A DNA stretch of 64,000 nucleotides from Anderseniella sp. GTDB lineage: Bacteria; Pseudomonadota; Alphaproteobacteria; Rhizobiales; Aestuariivirgaceae. Below, piece by piece: positions 35,549-44,236 of this stretch. The position numbers and the translations under genes were made by a program. The notes under the pieces are model-generated. The model had not been told where the DNA came from. It searched no databases and worked only from the letters and a program-made list of their open reading frames with translations. The first letter of the stretch is position 1, and every line of letters starts with the position of its first letter. Where the stretch lies: positions 434,001 to 498,000 of the forward strand of contig JANQOK010000008.1 in NCBI GenBank assembly GCA_028289645.1. Direction: 5' to 3'.

Positions 35549-35818
35549 ATGCTCGAAAACCACCTGCACTGCCAGCTTCTGGGCTGGAGCCTGACGACGG
35601 CTGAAATTACTTATCGTATGCCTGACCATCGCAATCTGCTGCAAAGCTATGTCTGGCAAGAATATGATCTCGCTCCGCGCTTTCCCCGGCTGGTAAGGTT
35701 TCTGGATTTCTGGACCGAAAACCTCGACGGCCCGCTTGCCGAAGTTCGCGTCGCGCACAAAAAGCTGGTGGGACCGGCCGAACTGCGCAAGGTCGACGCG
35801 GAGTGGCGACTGCACTGA
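35549..35818 (+). CDS. Usg family protein
   Basis: An 89-residue protein matching Usg: LLGWSLTTAEITYRMPDHRN, then QSYVWQEYDLAPRFP, LVRFLDFWTENLDGPLAEVR and a closing VAHKKLVGP. The family is alphaproteobacterial, often near trp genes, and its role is unknown. AAGGGA lies 7 bases before the ATG at 35549. The longer in-frame extension lacks a ribosome binding site. It supports an alphaproteobacterial origin. Confidence 0.85.
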   Translation: MLENHLHCQLLGWSLTTAEITYRMPDHRNLLQSYVWQEYDLAPRFPRLVRFLDFWTENLDGPLAEVRVAHKKLVGPAELRKVDAEWRLH

Positions 35819-36018
35819 TACATGGCTGCGCGGATGCCATCGGCTTGTCGAAATCATGTAGGCATCATCGGTGGCGAGGCAAACAAGGGTGTGGAAATGC
35901 CCGTAACAATATGCGCTACTTCTTGAAAACCGATCCGTCATGAAGGGGTATTATCCGTGACCATCAAGCCCATAGCTGTTGCGATGCAGGACCGGGCGGC
36001 AGTTTCAGCCACAACAAG

Positions 36019-37563
36019 GTGACGACCACGCCGGCAGGAGTTTTGCGCGATCGCGTGGGCTGGCAGACCTGGGCAGGGTTTTCCGCCATGTGCATCGGCA
36101 TGTTCATGGCCATTCTGGATATCCAGATCGTGGCGACCTCCCTGCCCGCCATCCGCGACGCGCTCAAAATATCGCCGGACAGGATGAGCTGGATACAGAC
36201 GGCCTACCTGATCGCCGAGGTGATCGCGATTCCGCTGACCGGCCTGCTGTCGCGCGCCCTGTCCGGGCGCCGGCTGTTTCTGGGTGCGCTGACACTGTTC
36301 ACCCTGGCGTCCATCGGCTGTGCGTTCAGCCCGGATTTCAACACCCTGATTTTCTTCCGCATCCTGCAAGGGCTGGCCGGCGGATGCCTTATCCCGCTGG
36401 TGTTTTCAGCCGTGTTCCTGATGTTCCCGGTGCAGCAGCAGGGCATTGCAACGACGATTGCCGGCGTGCTCGCTGTGCTCGCTCCCACGCTCGGGCCAAC
36501 GGTCGGCGGCTTCATCACCCAGACATACAGCTGGCCATGGCTGTTCCTCGTCAACGTGCTGCCCGGCATAGCCTCGGTGGCCGTGGCAGCCGTCCTGCTG
36601 CCGCGGGCCTCCGGCGATTTGAAGCTGCTGCGGCGCATGGACTGGCTCGGGCTTGCCGCACTGGCGCTTGGCCTTGCATTTCTGGAAATCTCGCTCAAGG
36701 AGGCTCCTGAGCGCGGCTGGACCTCACTTCTCATCCTGTGCCTGCTGGCGACGGTGATTGTTTCGCTGTCAGGCTTCGTGGTGCGTTCGCTGCGCCGTGA
36801 CCTTCCCATTGCGGATTTGGGCTTGTTTCGCGACCGCAACTTCGCCATCGCCTGCGCACTGAGTTTCATCTTCGGCATGGGACTGTTCGGCTCGGTTTAC
36901 CTGATGCCGGTGTTTCTGGGCCTGGTGCGCGGGCACGGACCGCTGGACATCGGCCTGGTGATGCTGGTCACCGGCGTTGCCCAACTGTTGGCAGCCCCGG
37001 TGGCTGTGCAGTTGGAACAGCGCGTCGACGCGCGGCTTTTGACGGCCGGCGGTTTTTTATGTTTTGCAGTCGGTCTTGGCTGGAGTTTCTTTCAGACGGC
37101 AGCGACGGATTTCGACGGCATGTTCTGGCCGCAGGTGTTGCGCGGCTGCGCTATCATGTTCTGCCTGCTGCCGCCGACCCGTATAGCACTGGGGCTGCTC
37201 ACCGAGGACAAGGTTCCCGACGGCAGCGCCCTGTTCAACCTGATGCGCAACCTGGGCGGCGCCATCGGGGTGGCCCTGATCGACACGGTGATCTGGCAGC
37301 GGGTGGAGATGCATTCGAAAGACATCGGCCTGAAACTGGTTGAACTGGATCCGGATGCAGCCGCCTTCGCCGACATCTCCATACATGAGATCCCTTCGGT
37401 CGCCTTTGTGCCGCCGGAAAGCATCGTGGAGATGATCCGCCCGGAAGTGGAAAAGGCCGGCCTCACCCTGGCTATCAACGATGCCTGGGCCATGGTAGCC
37501 GCGCTGACGGCGATTGGCATCCTGCTCATCCCGTTCGTGCGCCGCACCGATCGCCCGACATAG
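36019..37563 (+). CDS. DHA2-type MFS drug/proton antiporter (EmrB/QacA-like)
   Basis: A 514-residue, 14-helix transporter. DHA2 features are the first-helix motif MAILDIQIVATSLPAIRDAL, motif A-like LSGRRLFLGALTLF, motif C-like GPTVGGFITQTYSWPWLFLV and LFNLMRNLGGAIGVALIDTV in helix 11-12. It exports lipophilic compounds using the proton gradient, from the inner membrane. GTG at 36019 is the likely start. It ends 11 bases from the methyltransferase gene, with which it is convergent, so it is not in that operon although it may handle a similar product. No MFP partner is present. Confidence 0.85.
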   Translation: MTTTPAGVLRDRVGWQTWAGFSAMCIGMFMAILDIQIVATSLPAIRDALKISPDRMSWIQTAYLIAEVIAIPLTGLLSRALSGRRLFLGALTLFTLASIGCAFSPDFNTLIFFRILQGLAGGCLIPLVFSAVFLMFPVQQQGIATTIAGVLAVLAPTLGPTVGGFITQTYSWPWLFLVNVLPGIASVAVAAVLLPRASGDLKLLRRMDWLGLAALALGLAFLEISLKEAPERGWTSLLILCLLATVIVSLSGFVVRSLRRDLPIADLGLFRDRNFAIACALSFIFGMGLFGSVYLMPVFLGLVRGHGPLDIGLVMLVTGVAQLLAAPVAVQLEQRVDARLLTAGGFLCFAVGLGWSFFQTAATDFDGMFWPQVLRGCAIMFCLLPPTRIALGLLTEDKVPDGSALFNLMRNLGGAIGVALIDTVIWQRVEMHSKDIGLKLVELDPDAAAFADISIHEIPSVAFVPPESIVEMIRPEVEKAGLTLAINDAWAMVAALTAIGILLIPFVRRTDRPT

Positions 37564-37574
37564 GGCCGAGAATC

Positions 37575-38072
37575 TTACCTGTATCGCCTGATCGCTGCTT
37601 CCTCAGCGCTTATGCGTATCGTCAGCATGGCGGCGTTCAGGGCTGAAAAAACCGCTGCCACTACCGGCAGGCCGAGGATCATCGGCACGGTCAGGATTTC
37701 GGCAATTACCACCAGATAGTTGGGATGCTTGACCCAGGCGAATGGTCCTTTGGTCACCAACGGGTCGCTGACAACAATTATCCTTGTCGTCCACCTGCCG
37801 CCGAGGCTGAAGATGATCCAGGCCCGCAGCAGCTGCAACACGGCAAACACTGCCAGCCAGCCGATGGAAACCGGCTGGTCGATGCCGTAGTACACCAGGG
37901 CCAGCAGCCAGGATGTGTGCAGCACGATCATCAGGGGATAATGCTCAGCACCGGTTTCAAAGGCGCCCTTCTCCAGCAGCCTCCTGGTGTTTCGCCGCGC
38001 CAGAACCAGTTCACCGAGCCGCTGGACCACAAGAAAGATCAGGAGGCACACGGCAGGAATGGAGATCGACAT
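37575..38072 (-). CDS. Isoprenylcysteine carboxyl methyltransferase-family membrane protein
   Basis: A 165-residue, 4-5-helix protein of the ICMT/phospholipid-methyltransferase-like family. The SAM-binding signature is VTKGPFAWVKHPNYLVVIAE near residues 105-124. Its ATG lies one base after the polyketide synthase stop, so they form an operon. In Bacillus the analogous pair (BpsA-BpsB) makes and O-methylates alkylpyrones; by analogy this enzyme may methylate the polyketide. That is inference. It is inner-membrane located. Confidence 0.8.
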   Translation of the reverse strand: MSISIPAVCLLIFLVVQRLGELVLARRNTRRLLEKGAFETGAEHYPLMIVLHTSWLLALVYYGIDQPVSIGWLAVFAVLQLLRAWIIFSLGGRWTTRIIVVSDPLVTKGPFAWVKHPNYLVVIAEILTVPMILGLPVVAAVFSALNAAMLTIRISAEEAAIRRYR

Positions 38073-38073
38073 T

Positions 38074-39291
38074 CTATGCTCTTGTTATGGGCAGGAACGA
38101 CGCGGTGAAGCCGGGCCCCAGCGCGCACATCAGCATGTCGCCGGTCTGTTCCTTCTCCAGCACCTGCTGCAGGACAAACAACACCGTTGGCGCCGACATG
38201 TTGCCGAAATTGCGCAGCACATCGCGTTCCTCGTCCAGGCTGTCAGGTTGCAGTTCGAGGCACTGTTCAATCGCCTGGATAACCTTGGTGCCGCCGGGAT
38301 GGCAGACAAACCGGTCAATCTGAGAGATGTCCTTACCGAGCTTCGCCAGCGCACCGCTCACCGCGGAAGAAAAGTTCTCCTCGGTAAAGGTCGGTATGGA
38401 CTTGTCAAACACCACACCAAGGCTGTCCTCATCAACTTCCCAGCCCATGATCGACAGGGTGTCCGGCCACATCTTCTGGGTTCCCCTGCCGATGACAATC
38501 TTGTTGCCGTTGTGCAGGTTGTGGCCCTTCTGAGACTTATCGCCGTTGCTGCCGTTGATCTCTGCGTGGCCGTTGCTGCCATTATGCTCATTGTGCCCAT
38601 TGCGTGCGCCATGACCGTTGTGTCCATTTTGGCCGCTGCGGCCATTATACCCGTTATGGCCATTGAACCCGTTCAGGCCGCTGTTTTCGCTGGTGACACA
38701 CACAGCCGCCGCACCGTCACCGAATATGGCCGAACCGATGATGTCTGCCTTGCGCGGCGTGCCGGCGCAGAACGATACCGTGCAGGCTTCAACTGCAACC
38801 ATCAGAACCCTGGTCCCTTCGTGGGCGGCAGCAAAATCCCGGGCGATGGCCAGGCCCGAAACGCCGCCGGCACAGCCCAGTCCGAACACCGGTATGCGGG
38901 TTACGTCCTCACGAAACCCGAGTTCCAGGTGAGCGCGCGCTTCGAGGGTCGGGGTGGCAATGCCGGTGGAGGATACCGTGACGATGGCATCAACGTCATC
39001 CGCTTCCCAGCCGGCATCGTCCAGGGCACCGGTCGCCGCCTTGATAAACAGCTGTGTCGCGCCTTCGAGATATACCGAATTGCGTTCCGGCCAGGACTTT
39101 GGTGTTTCAAACCAGGAGATGTCAGCAACGGCGTAGCGGGACTCGATACCGGCATTGTCGAATGTTTTCGACATCCGCTCAAATTGGGCAAACCTGCTGC
39201 CCAGGGTTCGGCGAGCCCAATCCAAAACCAGGTCTTGTGGTAGCTTGGCGTCAGGAACAACCGTGGACATACCTGCTAAAACTACGTCCAA
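38074..39291 (-). CDS. Type III polyketide synthase with an Asn-Gly-His repeat insert
   Basis: A 405-residue chalcone-synthase-like enzyme. The triad is Cys140 (FGLGCAGGVSG), His331 (FVCHPGGTKVI) and Asn364 (FGNMSAPTVLFVL). It condenses malonyl units onto a starter acyl-CoA, probably a fatty acyl, to make alkylpyrone-like products. Residues ~202-263, between GDGAAAVCVTSEN and IVIGRG, are an unusual low-complexity insert of NGH/NGx steps. It is in frame and the flanking domain is intact. The 165-aa methyltransferase follows in the operon. Confidence 0.85.
   Translation of the reverse strand: MDVVLAGMSTVVPDAKLPQDLVLDWARRTLGSRFAQFERMSKTFDNAGIESRYAVADISWFETPKSWPERNSVYLEGATQLFIKAATGALDDAGWEADDVDAIVTVSSTGIATPTLEARAHLELGFREDVTRIPVFGLGCAGGVSGLAIARDFAAAHEGTRVLMVAVEACTVSFCAGTPRKADIIGSAIFGDGAAAVCVTSENSGLNGFNGHNGYNGRSGQNGHNGHGARNGHNEHNGSNGHAEINGSNGDKSQKGHNLHNGNKIVIGRGTQKMWPDTLSIMGWEVDEDSLGVVFDKSIPTFTEENFSSAVSGALAKLGKDISQIDRFVCHPGGTKVIQAIEQCLELQPDSLDEERDVLRNFGNMSAPTVLFVLQQVLEKEQTGDMLMCALGPGFTASFLPITRA
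38503..38688 (-). repeat. Asn-Gly codon repeat within the polyketide synthase gene
   Basis: About 62 codons dominated by AAY-GGN pairs, coding NG, NGH and related steps (e.g. NGFNGHNGYNG). Codons vary at the wobble position, so this is an old or drifting repeat rather than a recent perfect expansion. It splits the enzyme after the GDGAAAV motif, at a surface loop in type III PKS structures. Confidence 0.75.
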
Positions 39292-39321
39292 GCGATTTCT
39301 CCGCTGTAGGAAGGATAACGA

Positions 39322-39528
39322 TCATCCTGTATAGGCAAACAATACGCTGAAAATGTGCTGGGATTGGGATCGGCCGTCAAGCCCCTTTCCCAGAACATCA
39401 AGCTCGTTCAGGAGACTGTCCACCATGGCTTCATGCTCAATGGCCTTGTCTCTCCAGACCGGGCTTTGCAGAGCCGCAATCTTCGCATCACCCTGGCTTG
39501 CACCATGCAGTTCCCGCAGAAATTTCAT
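39322..39528 (-). CDS. Doubtful small ORF upstream of the polyketide synthase
   Basis: A 68-residue frame (MKFLRELHGASQGD...) ends 30 bases before the PKS start. It has no recognisable motif or good ribosome binding site. It could be a leader or chance frame; I list it because it sits in the operon leader. Confidence 0.2.
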   Translation of the reverse strand: MKFLRELHGASQGDAKIAALQSPVWRDKAIEHEAMVDSLLNELDVLGKGLDGRSQSQHIFSVLFAYTG

Positions 39529-39666
39529 GCACTCGAAAGGTTGACACTCATTGCGGCACAGGCATGCCAGCAGGTTATCTATGCCAACCCCTGCTCTCTA
39601 AGCTGCACGGCGACGGTTCAAGTAGGCGCTGCCGACATAGCCAGCCGGCGACTGCCCAGGGACTGC

Positions 39667-39693
39667 GGCCCGGCGGACGGTTTCCGCCGGGCC
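39667..39693 (-). terminator. Strong GC hairpin downstream of the 33-aa gene
   Basis: An 11-bp inverted repeat (GGCCCGGCGGA/TCCGCCGGGCC) with a short loop lies 32 bases past the stop of the small membrane protein. No U-run follows on the minus strand, so it could be an attenuator or a terminator. It lies upstream of the PKS operon and may separate the two units. Confidence 0.45.
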
Positions 39694-39724
39694 AATTTGT
39701 CCTCGTGTCAGGGTGGCGTTATGT

Positions 39725-39826
39725 TCAGCCGGTATCCTGGTTCGCTTTGCCGCGAAACGCGCGGTAGAAGATAAAGCCCATACCGGCGAACAATCCGATT
39801 GTGGCTGCAATGACTAAGATATCCAT
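39725..39826 (-). CDS. 33-residue single-helix membrane protein
   Basis: A very small ORF, MDILVIAATIGLFAGMGF then IFYRAFRG, with a perfect AGGAG site about 8 bases before the ATG at 39826. One transmembrane helix occupies residues 3-22, and the tail is basic. The size recalls KdpF-like or other single-helix subunits, but no kdp genes are near. A regulatory or complex-assembly role is a guess. A longer in-frame extension lacks initiation signals. Confidence 0.5.
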   Translation of the reverse strand: MDILVIAATIGLFAGMGFIFYRAFRGKANQDTG

Positions 39827-40124
39827 CTGGCGTTCTCCTTGAAGTTTGCTGCTGACCAGTCTCTTTGTCCCAGGCAGCGGTTGACTGATCATCTGTTGCC
39901 TGAGGAAAACATGGGCGGACTCAGCAATAGAATCCAATCGCATGTAGCGATGTGATTGATAGAATTTCTCTATTTACAATTCAGCTTGCCAGAATGTTGC
40001 CGCACATGACCGTTGCATTGTCGACAACATCATCGACCGCCGGAACCGTCATGAACCTCTCCGGTACCAGCGCTGTCCATCTGAGGGGCAACAGGTAAGG
40101 GTTACCGCCTGATGCGTCCAGTTG

Positions 40125-41537
40125 TCAGTTCATGACGGTCGGATCTATCGGCGTAGAAACCGGGCAAGCCTTTTCAACAACTTCGGCTGCGGCGAAGCAA
40201 CGGTCCTCGTCAAACTTCCTGCCAATAACCTGCACACCCAGTGGAATGCCGTTCTCCACCAACACTGGCAGCGCGACGCTCGGTAGCCCCAACAGATTGC
40301 ACAGCTCGGTCAGGCGGAGCGAACGGATCAGGCGTCGCATAACCTCGCGGCCCCCTGTATCATAACCTACTTCGAAAGGCTCCATGGTGGAAACCGGCCC
40401 GAGGACAAGTGGATAGGTCGACATGAGGTCACTCCAAGTTGCGGCGATACGGTGGCGCTGCGCAATGGCATCGCGGTAACTTGAAGCATCAGCGACATTA
40501 TCAGCAATAATCGATCTCAGGATCGTTGCCGCATCGCTGGAAATCATCGGCAGTATCTGTGTGAAATACGACGCAATTTCGCTGTCTGCCAGGCGTTGAA
40601 TCGTGTCATCGGCCTCTTCGATCAACGGTGGAGAAATTTCCTCGACCTGGTATCCGGCACACCTGAGAGCGGCTGCCGCGGTGCCGAGTGCCCGCTCGAT
40701 AGCCGGCGCGAGTCCGTCTCCCGACGGATCACTCACCAGCCCAACCCGCAAGTTTGCCGCGTCGGGTTCAGGCGGTGCGACGGCCGGCGTCCACGCCGGA
40801 TCGACCGGGTCAGGCTGGCACATGACCTTCAGCGCCAACCGCAAATCACCGATGCGCCTCGCCATTGGTCCGTTCACACAGGCTACTTGCTCATAAAACA
40901 TAGGCGGGGTCGCGGACATCCATGACGAGATACGCGATACCTTGCCGGTGCTCGGGCGCAACCCGGTGACGCCGCAATTCACAGCAGGCTGCCGGGTCGA
41001 CCCGCCCATGTCATTGCCGATGCCCAGCGGCGACATGCCGGTTGCCAGAGCCGCGGCTTCACCACCGCTTGAACCACCTGGCGTCCGAAGTAGATTCCAG
41101 GGGTTCAGTGTTGCACCATGAAGATCGTTGTCGGTGTGCCAGCGCAATCCAAAATCAGGCGTGTTTGTACGTGCGACAACGATCGCTCCGGCAGCTTTGA
41201 GATGCGCAATCACTGGCGCATCCTGATCTGCAATGGAGTTTTTCAGACTCACAATGCCGTGGGTCGTGGCGGACCCGCGCACATCAATATTCTCCTTCAC
41301 GGTGATCGGCAGGCCATGCAAAGGGCCGGTTTGCTGGCCGGAAACTGTTGCTGAATCGGCAGCGTCTGCAGCCGCCAGCGCCTCAGCTTCAAACACCGCT
41401 GTGATTGCGTTAACCTTGCCGTTAGCTGACGCTATCCGGTCAAGATGCGCCTGAACCACCTCGCGGCTGGATATGGCTTTTGCTCGAATGGAAGTACAGA
41501 GTTCGCTGGCGCTCCAACGCCACAGGTCGTCTGACAT
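40125..41537 (-). CDS. Amidase signature family amidohydrolase
   Basis: A 470-residue enzyme of the amidase signature family. The Lys-cisSer-Ser triad is visible in ITVKENIDV (Lys), GGSSGGEAAALATGMSPLG (cis-Ser) and GNDMGGSTRQPA (nucleophile). It hydrolyses carboxamides in the cytoplasm. The ATG at 41537 (MSDDLWRWSASEL) has GAGGG upstream. It is divergent from the BKACE operon, with 323 bases between, which may hold shared control sites. Substrate is unknown. Confidence 0.85.
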   Translation of the reverse strand: MSDDLWRWSASELCTSIRAKAISSREVVQAHLDRIASANGKVNAITAVFEAEALAAADAADSATVSGQQTGPLHGLPITVKENIDVRGSATTHGIVSLKNSIADQDAPVIAHLKAAGAIVVARTNTPDFGLRWHTDNDLHGATLNPWNLLRTPGGSSGGEAAALATGMSPLGIGNDMGGSTRQPAVNCGVTGLRPSTGKVSRISSWMSATPPMFYEQVACVNGPMARRIGDLRLALKVMCQPDPVDPAWTPAVAPPEPDAANLRVGLVSDPSGDGLAPAIERALGTAAAALRCAGYQVEEISPPLIEEADDTIQRLADSEIASYFTQILPMISSDAATILRSIIADNVADASSYRDAIAQRHRIAATWSDLMSTYPLVLGPVSTMEPFEVGYDTGGREVMRRLIRSLRLTELCNLLGLPSVALPVLVENGIPLGVQVIGRKFDEDRCFAAAEVVEKACPVSTPIDPTVMN

Positions 41538-41860
41538 GATTGTTGCCCTCGTTTTCTGACGATTGCAGTCCCGCATCCGGCAATTCCGGTTTGGTTGCGG
41601 AATTGTCGCGGGCTTACAGCATCGTTTGTAAAGTGAAAGAGAGTGTCCGATCCGCACGCCGTCGCAACCTGTTTGGCGACGGTCAAAGACGTTGCTGAAA
41701 AATCGTTGTGTTCAGGCAGTGCGTATCATGATGCTGGCAGCATAAGCGGGTCATTCATCGCACACAATGGGCACAACTTCATTGACCCGTTGCTGCAGTG
41801 TGTGATCATCATCACGCTGCCCACCGGTTCACGCCACGATCAACAGGAACAATCGCGCCA

Positions 41861-42796
41861 ATGGCAAAGCCAAAACGCAAAGTCATCATTACCTGCGCTG
41901 TCACGGGCGCCATCCATACACCGTCCATGTCGCCGCATCTGCCGGTCACGCCGGATGAGATAGCCGAGGCCGGCATTGCGGCGGCAGAAGCAGGTGCCGC
42001 GATCATCCACCTGCATGCGCGGGACCCGGATACAGGACGCCCGACACAAGACCCGAAGGTGTTCGAGAAATTCCTGCCGCGCATCAAGCAGTCGAGCAAG
42101 GCGGTGATCAACATCACCACCGGCGGCAGCCCGCATATGACTGTGGAAGAGCGCATGCGTCCTGCCGCTGTGTTCAAGCCGGAGGTCGCCTCCATGAACA
42201 TGGGATCGATGAATTTCGGACTCTATCCGATGCTCGACCGGTTTTCTGACTTCACCCATGACTGGGAACGGGCGCATCTGGAGAACTCACGTGACCTGGT
42301 GTTCAAGAACACCTTCAATGACATCGAGACAATCCTGCGCGTCGGCAATGACAACGGCACCCGCTTCGAATTCGAGTGCTACGACATATCCCATCTGTAC
42401 AACCTGGCTCATTTTGTTGATCGGGGGCTGGCACGGACACCGTTGTTCATCCAGTCGGTGTTCGGCCTGCTCGGCGGCATCGGCGCACACCCGGAAGACC
42501 TTATGCATATGAAGCGCACCGCCGACAGACTGTTTGGCGACAGCTATCGCTGGTCTATCCTGGGCGCCGGGAGAAACCAGATACCACTGGCTTCCATGGG
42601 CGCGGCGCAAGGCGCCAATGTGCGTGTCGGACTGGAGGATTCACTGTGGATTGCGCCGGGCGAGCTGGCGAAATCCAATGCCGACCAGGTCAGCAAGATG
42701 CGCCAGGTTCTGGAGGGCCTGTCGCTGGATATCGCAACTCCCGACGAGGCCCGGGCAATGCTCGACCTGAAAGGCGGAGACCAGGTTGGTTTCTGA
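41861..42796 (+). CDS. BKACE family beta-keto acid cleavage enzyme
   Basis: A 311-residue TIM-barrel protein of the DUF849/BKACE family: VIITCAVTGAIHTPSMSPHL, AAIIHLHARDPDTGRPTQDP, VINITTGGSPHMTVEER and FIQSVFGLLGGIGAHPEDL. It joins a beta-keto acid with acetyl-CoA using a divalent metal (His-rich motif HLHARDP). Family members act in lysine fermentation and carnitine breakdown. An SDR gene follows 20 bases later, typical of a carnitine- or hydroxy-acid route. The ATG at 41861 is chosen; an earlier in-frame start adds 21 residues. Confidence 0.85.
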   Translation: MAKPKRKVIITCAVTGAIHTPSMSPHLPVTPDEIAEAGIAAAEAGAAIIHLHARDPDTGRPTQDPKVFEKFLPRIKQSSKAVINITTGGSPHMTVEERMRPAAVFKPEVASMNMGSMNFGLYPMLDRFSDFTHDWERAHLENSRDLVFKNTFNDIETILRVGNDNGTRFEFECYDISHLYNLAHFVDRGLARTPLFIQSVFGLLGGIGAHPEDLMHMKRTADRLFGDSYRWSILGAGRNQIPLASMGAAQGANVRVGLEDSLWIAPGELAKSNADQVSKMRQVLEGLSLDIATPDEARAMLDLKGGDQVGF

Positions 42797-42816
42797 CACG
42801 ATTGGGGTAGAGAACC

Positions 42817-43599
42817 ATGACTGAGACAATGGGACTGAAACCGGGCTTGCGGGTGCTGGTGACGGCAGGCGGTGGCGGCATTGGCCGGGTGATCGCAGAG
42901 ACGTTTGCGTCTGCCAGTGCACGCCTGCACGTGTGCGATGTGTCGGAAAGCGCATTGGCCGATTGCAGGAGCAACTTTTCCGATTGGGGCCTCACGCATT
43001 GCGACGTGTCAGATGAAGCGCAGGTCGCAAACCTGTTTGAGGAGGTCAAAGCGCACCTTGGCGGGCTGGACGTGCTGATCAACAATGCCGGCATTGCGGG
43101 TCCCACCGGCGGTATCGGAGACCTGGATACACAAGCATGGCGCGATACCATTGATGTCAATCTGAACGGCCAGTTTTATTGTGCCCGGCTTGCTGTGCCA
43201 CTGCTCAAACAGTCCTCCCGGGCATCGATCATAGGCATTTCCTCGGTGGCGGGCCGGCTCGGATATGCCTGGCGGACGCCCTATGCGGCCAGCAAGTGGG
43301 CCATCATCGGTCTGGTCAAAAGCCTGGCGATCGAGCTGGGTCCCGACGGCATTCGGGTCAACGCGCTGCTGCCCGGCATTGTCGAGGGTCCGCGCATTGA
43401 AAAGGTGATTGCGGACCGTGCGGAAGCGGCTGGCGTTTCATACGAGGACATGGAACGTGAGTACATCAACAAAGTGTCCCTGCACCGCATGGTCAGCGCA
43501 CAGGACGTCGCCAACCAGGCCATGTTCTTGTGTTCGCCGATGGGCGCGAACATTTCTGGTCAGGCGATCAGTATCTGCGGAAATGTGGAGGTGTTGTGA
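42817..43599 (+). CDS. SDR family oxidoreductase
   Basis: A 260-residue short-chain dehydrogenase. The NAD(P) motif is TAGGGGIGRVIAETF, the structural NNAG is in LINNAGIAGP, and the active-site Ser-Tyr-Lys are in ISSVAGRLGYAWRTPYAASKWAIIG. It probably oxidises a hydroxy acid feeding the upstream BKACE enzyme, for example a carnitine-derived or beta-hydroxy substrate. It lies 20 bases after BKACE. The last residues NVEVL are typical of the family end. Confidence 0.83.
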   Translation: MTETMGLKPGLRVLVTAGGGGIGRVIAETFASASARLHVCDVSESALADCRSNFSDWGLTHCDVSDEAQVANLFEEVKAHLGGLDVLINNAGIAGPTGGIGDLDTQAWRDTIDVNLNGQFYCARLAVPLLKQSSRASIIGISSVAGRLGYAWRTPYAASKWAIIGLVKSLAIELGPDGIRVNALLPGIVEGPRIEKVIADRAEAAGVSYEDMEREYINKVSLHRMVSAQDVANQAMFLCSPMGANISGQAISICGNVEVL

Positions 43600-43770
43600 G
43601 CCGGCCTACTCCAATATCAAAAGCAGCCCGCGCTTCTTCCTGACCGTTGCCTGCACGAACGCCGGAGTGCGGGGAAATGGTCTTCGATCTCGAGTTCAAA
43701 AATCTCAAGATCCAACTTGGTTTGACACCGATCAAGGTATTTAAATCGACATTCCGATACCATCTCGGAC

Positions 43771-44127
43771 ATGCAAACAAAAACCAGACTCTCTATCCCC
43801 ACCGTGCTGGCAGCAGTTGTATTTGTTCTGATGCTGCCTGCCTCTCTCGCCCACAGCCAGTCTTATGGCGATGCGGCAAAGGGCAAGACGTTCGTCGAAC
43901 AAAACTGCGCCCGTTGCCATGCCATTGGCCTCAGTGACGACAGTCATATGCCCGAGGCGCCGGCGTTTCGCACACTGCACAATCGCTATCCGATCGACAG
44001 CCTTGCGGAAGCCTTCGCCGAGGGCATCGTCACCGGCCATCCGGCCATGCCGGAGTTCGAACTCAGCGTGGAGACCATCAGCGACATGCTCGCCTACATG
44101 AAAAGCCTGTCTGGTCCCGGAGATTGA
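43771..44127 (+). CDS. Small c-type cytochrome
   Basis: A 118-residue exported monohaem cytochrome: signal peptide VLAAVVFVLMLPASLAHSQ, haem motif CARCH, and an axial Met probably in HPAMPEFELS. The C-terminal helix ISDMLAYMKSLSGP is typical of class I cytochrome c. It is periplasmic and would carry electrons, perhaps for a dehydrogenase. Downstream of SDR by 171 bases. Confidence 0.83.
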   Translation: MQTKTRLSIPTVLAAVVFVLMLPASLAHSQSYGDAAKGKTFVEQNCARCHAIGLSDDSHMPEAPAFRTLHNRYPIDSLAEAFAEGIVTGHPAMPEFELSVETISDMLAYMKSLSGPGD

Positions 44128-44236
44128 CTTCAAAATGGCCGTGCCCCGGGTGCGTCACCAACTGACGGGAGGTTGTCAGCAGCAGTTTGGTAGCATGCCA
44201 GCCTATATGGCATCTTATCAATCGGAAGCAGGCTAC

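Noticed and set aside
36204-36878. Minus-strand 224-codon frame within the MFS gene
   Set aside because: Antisense to 14-helix transporter codons; the translation is Ser/Arg-rich and has no domain.
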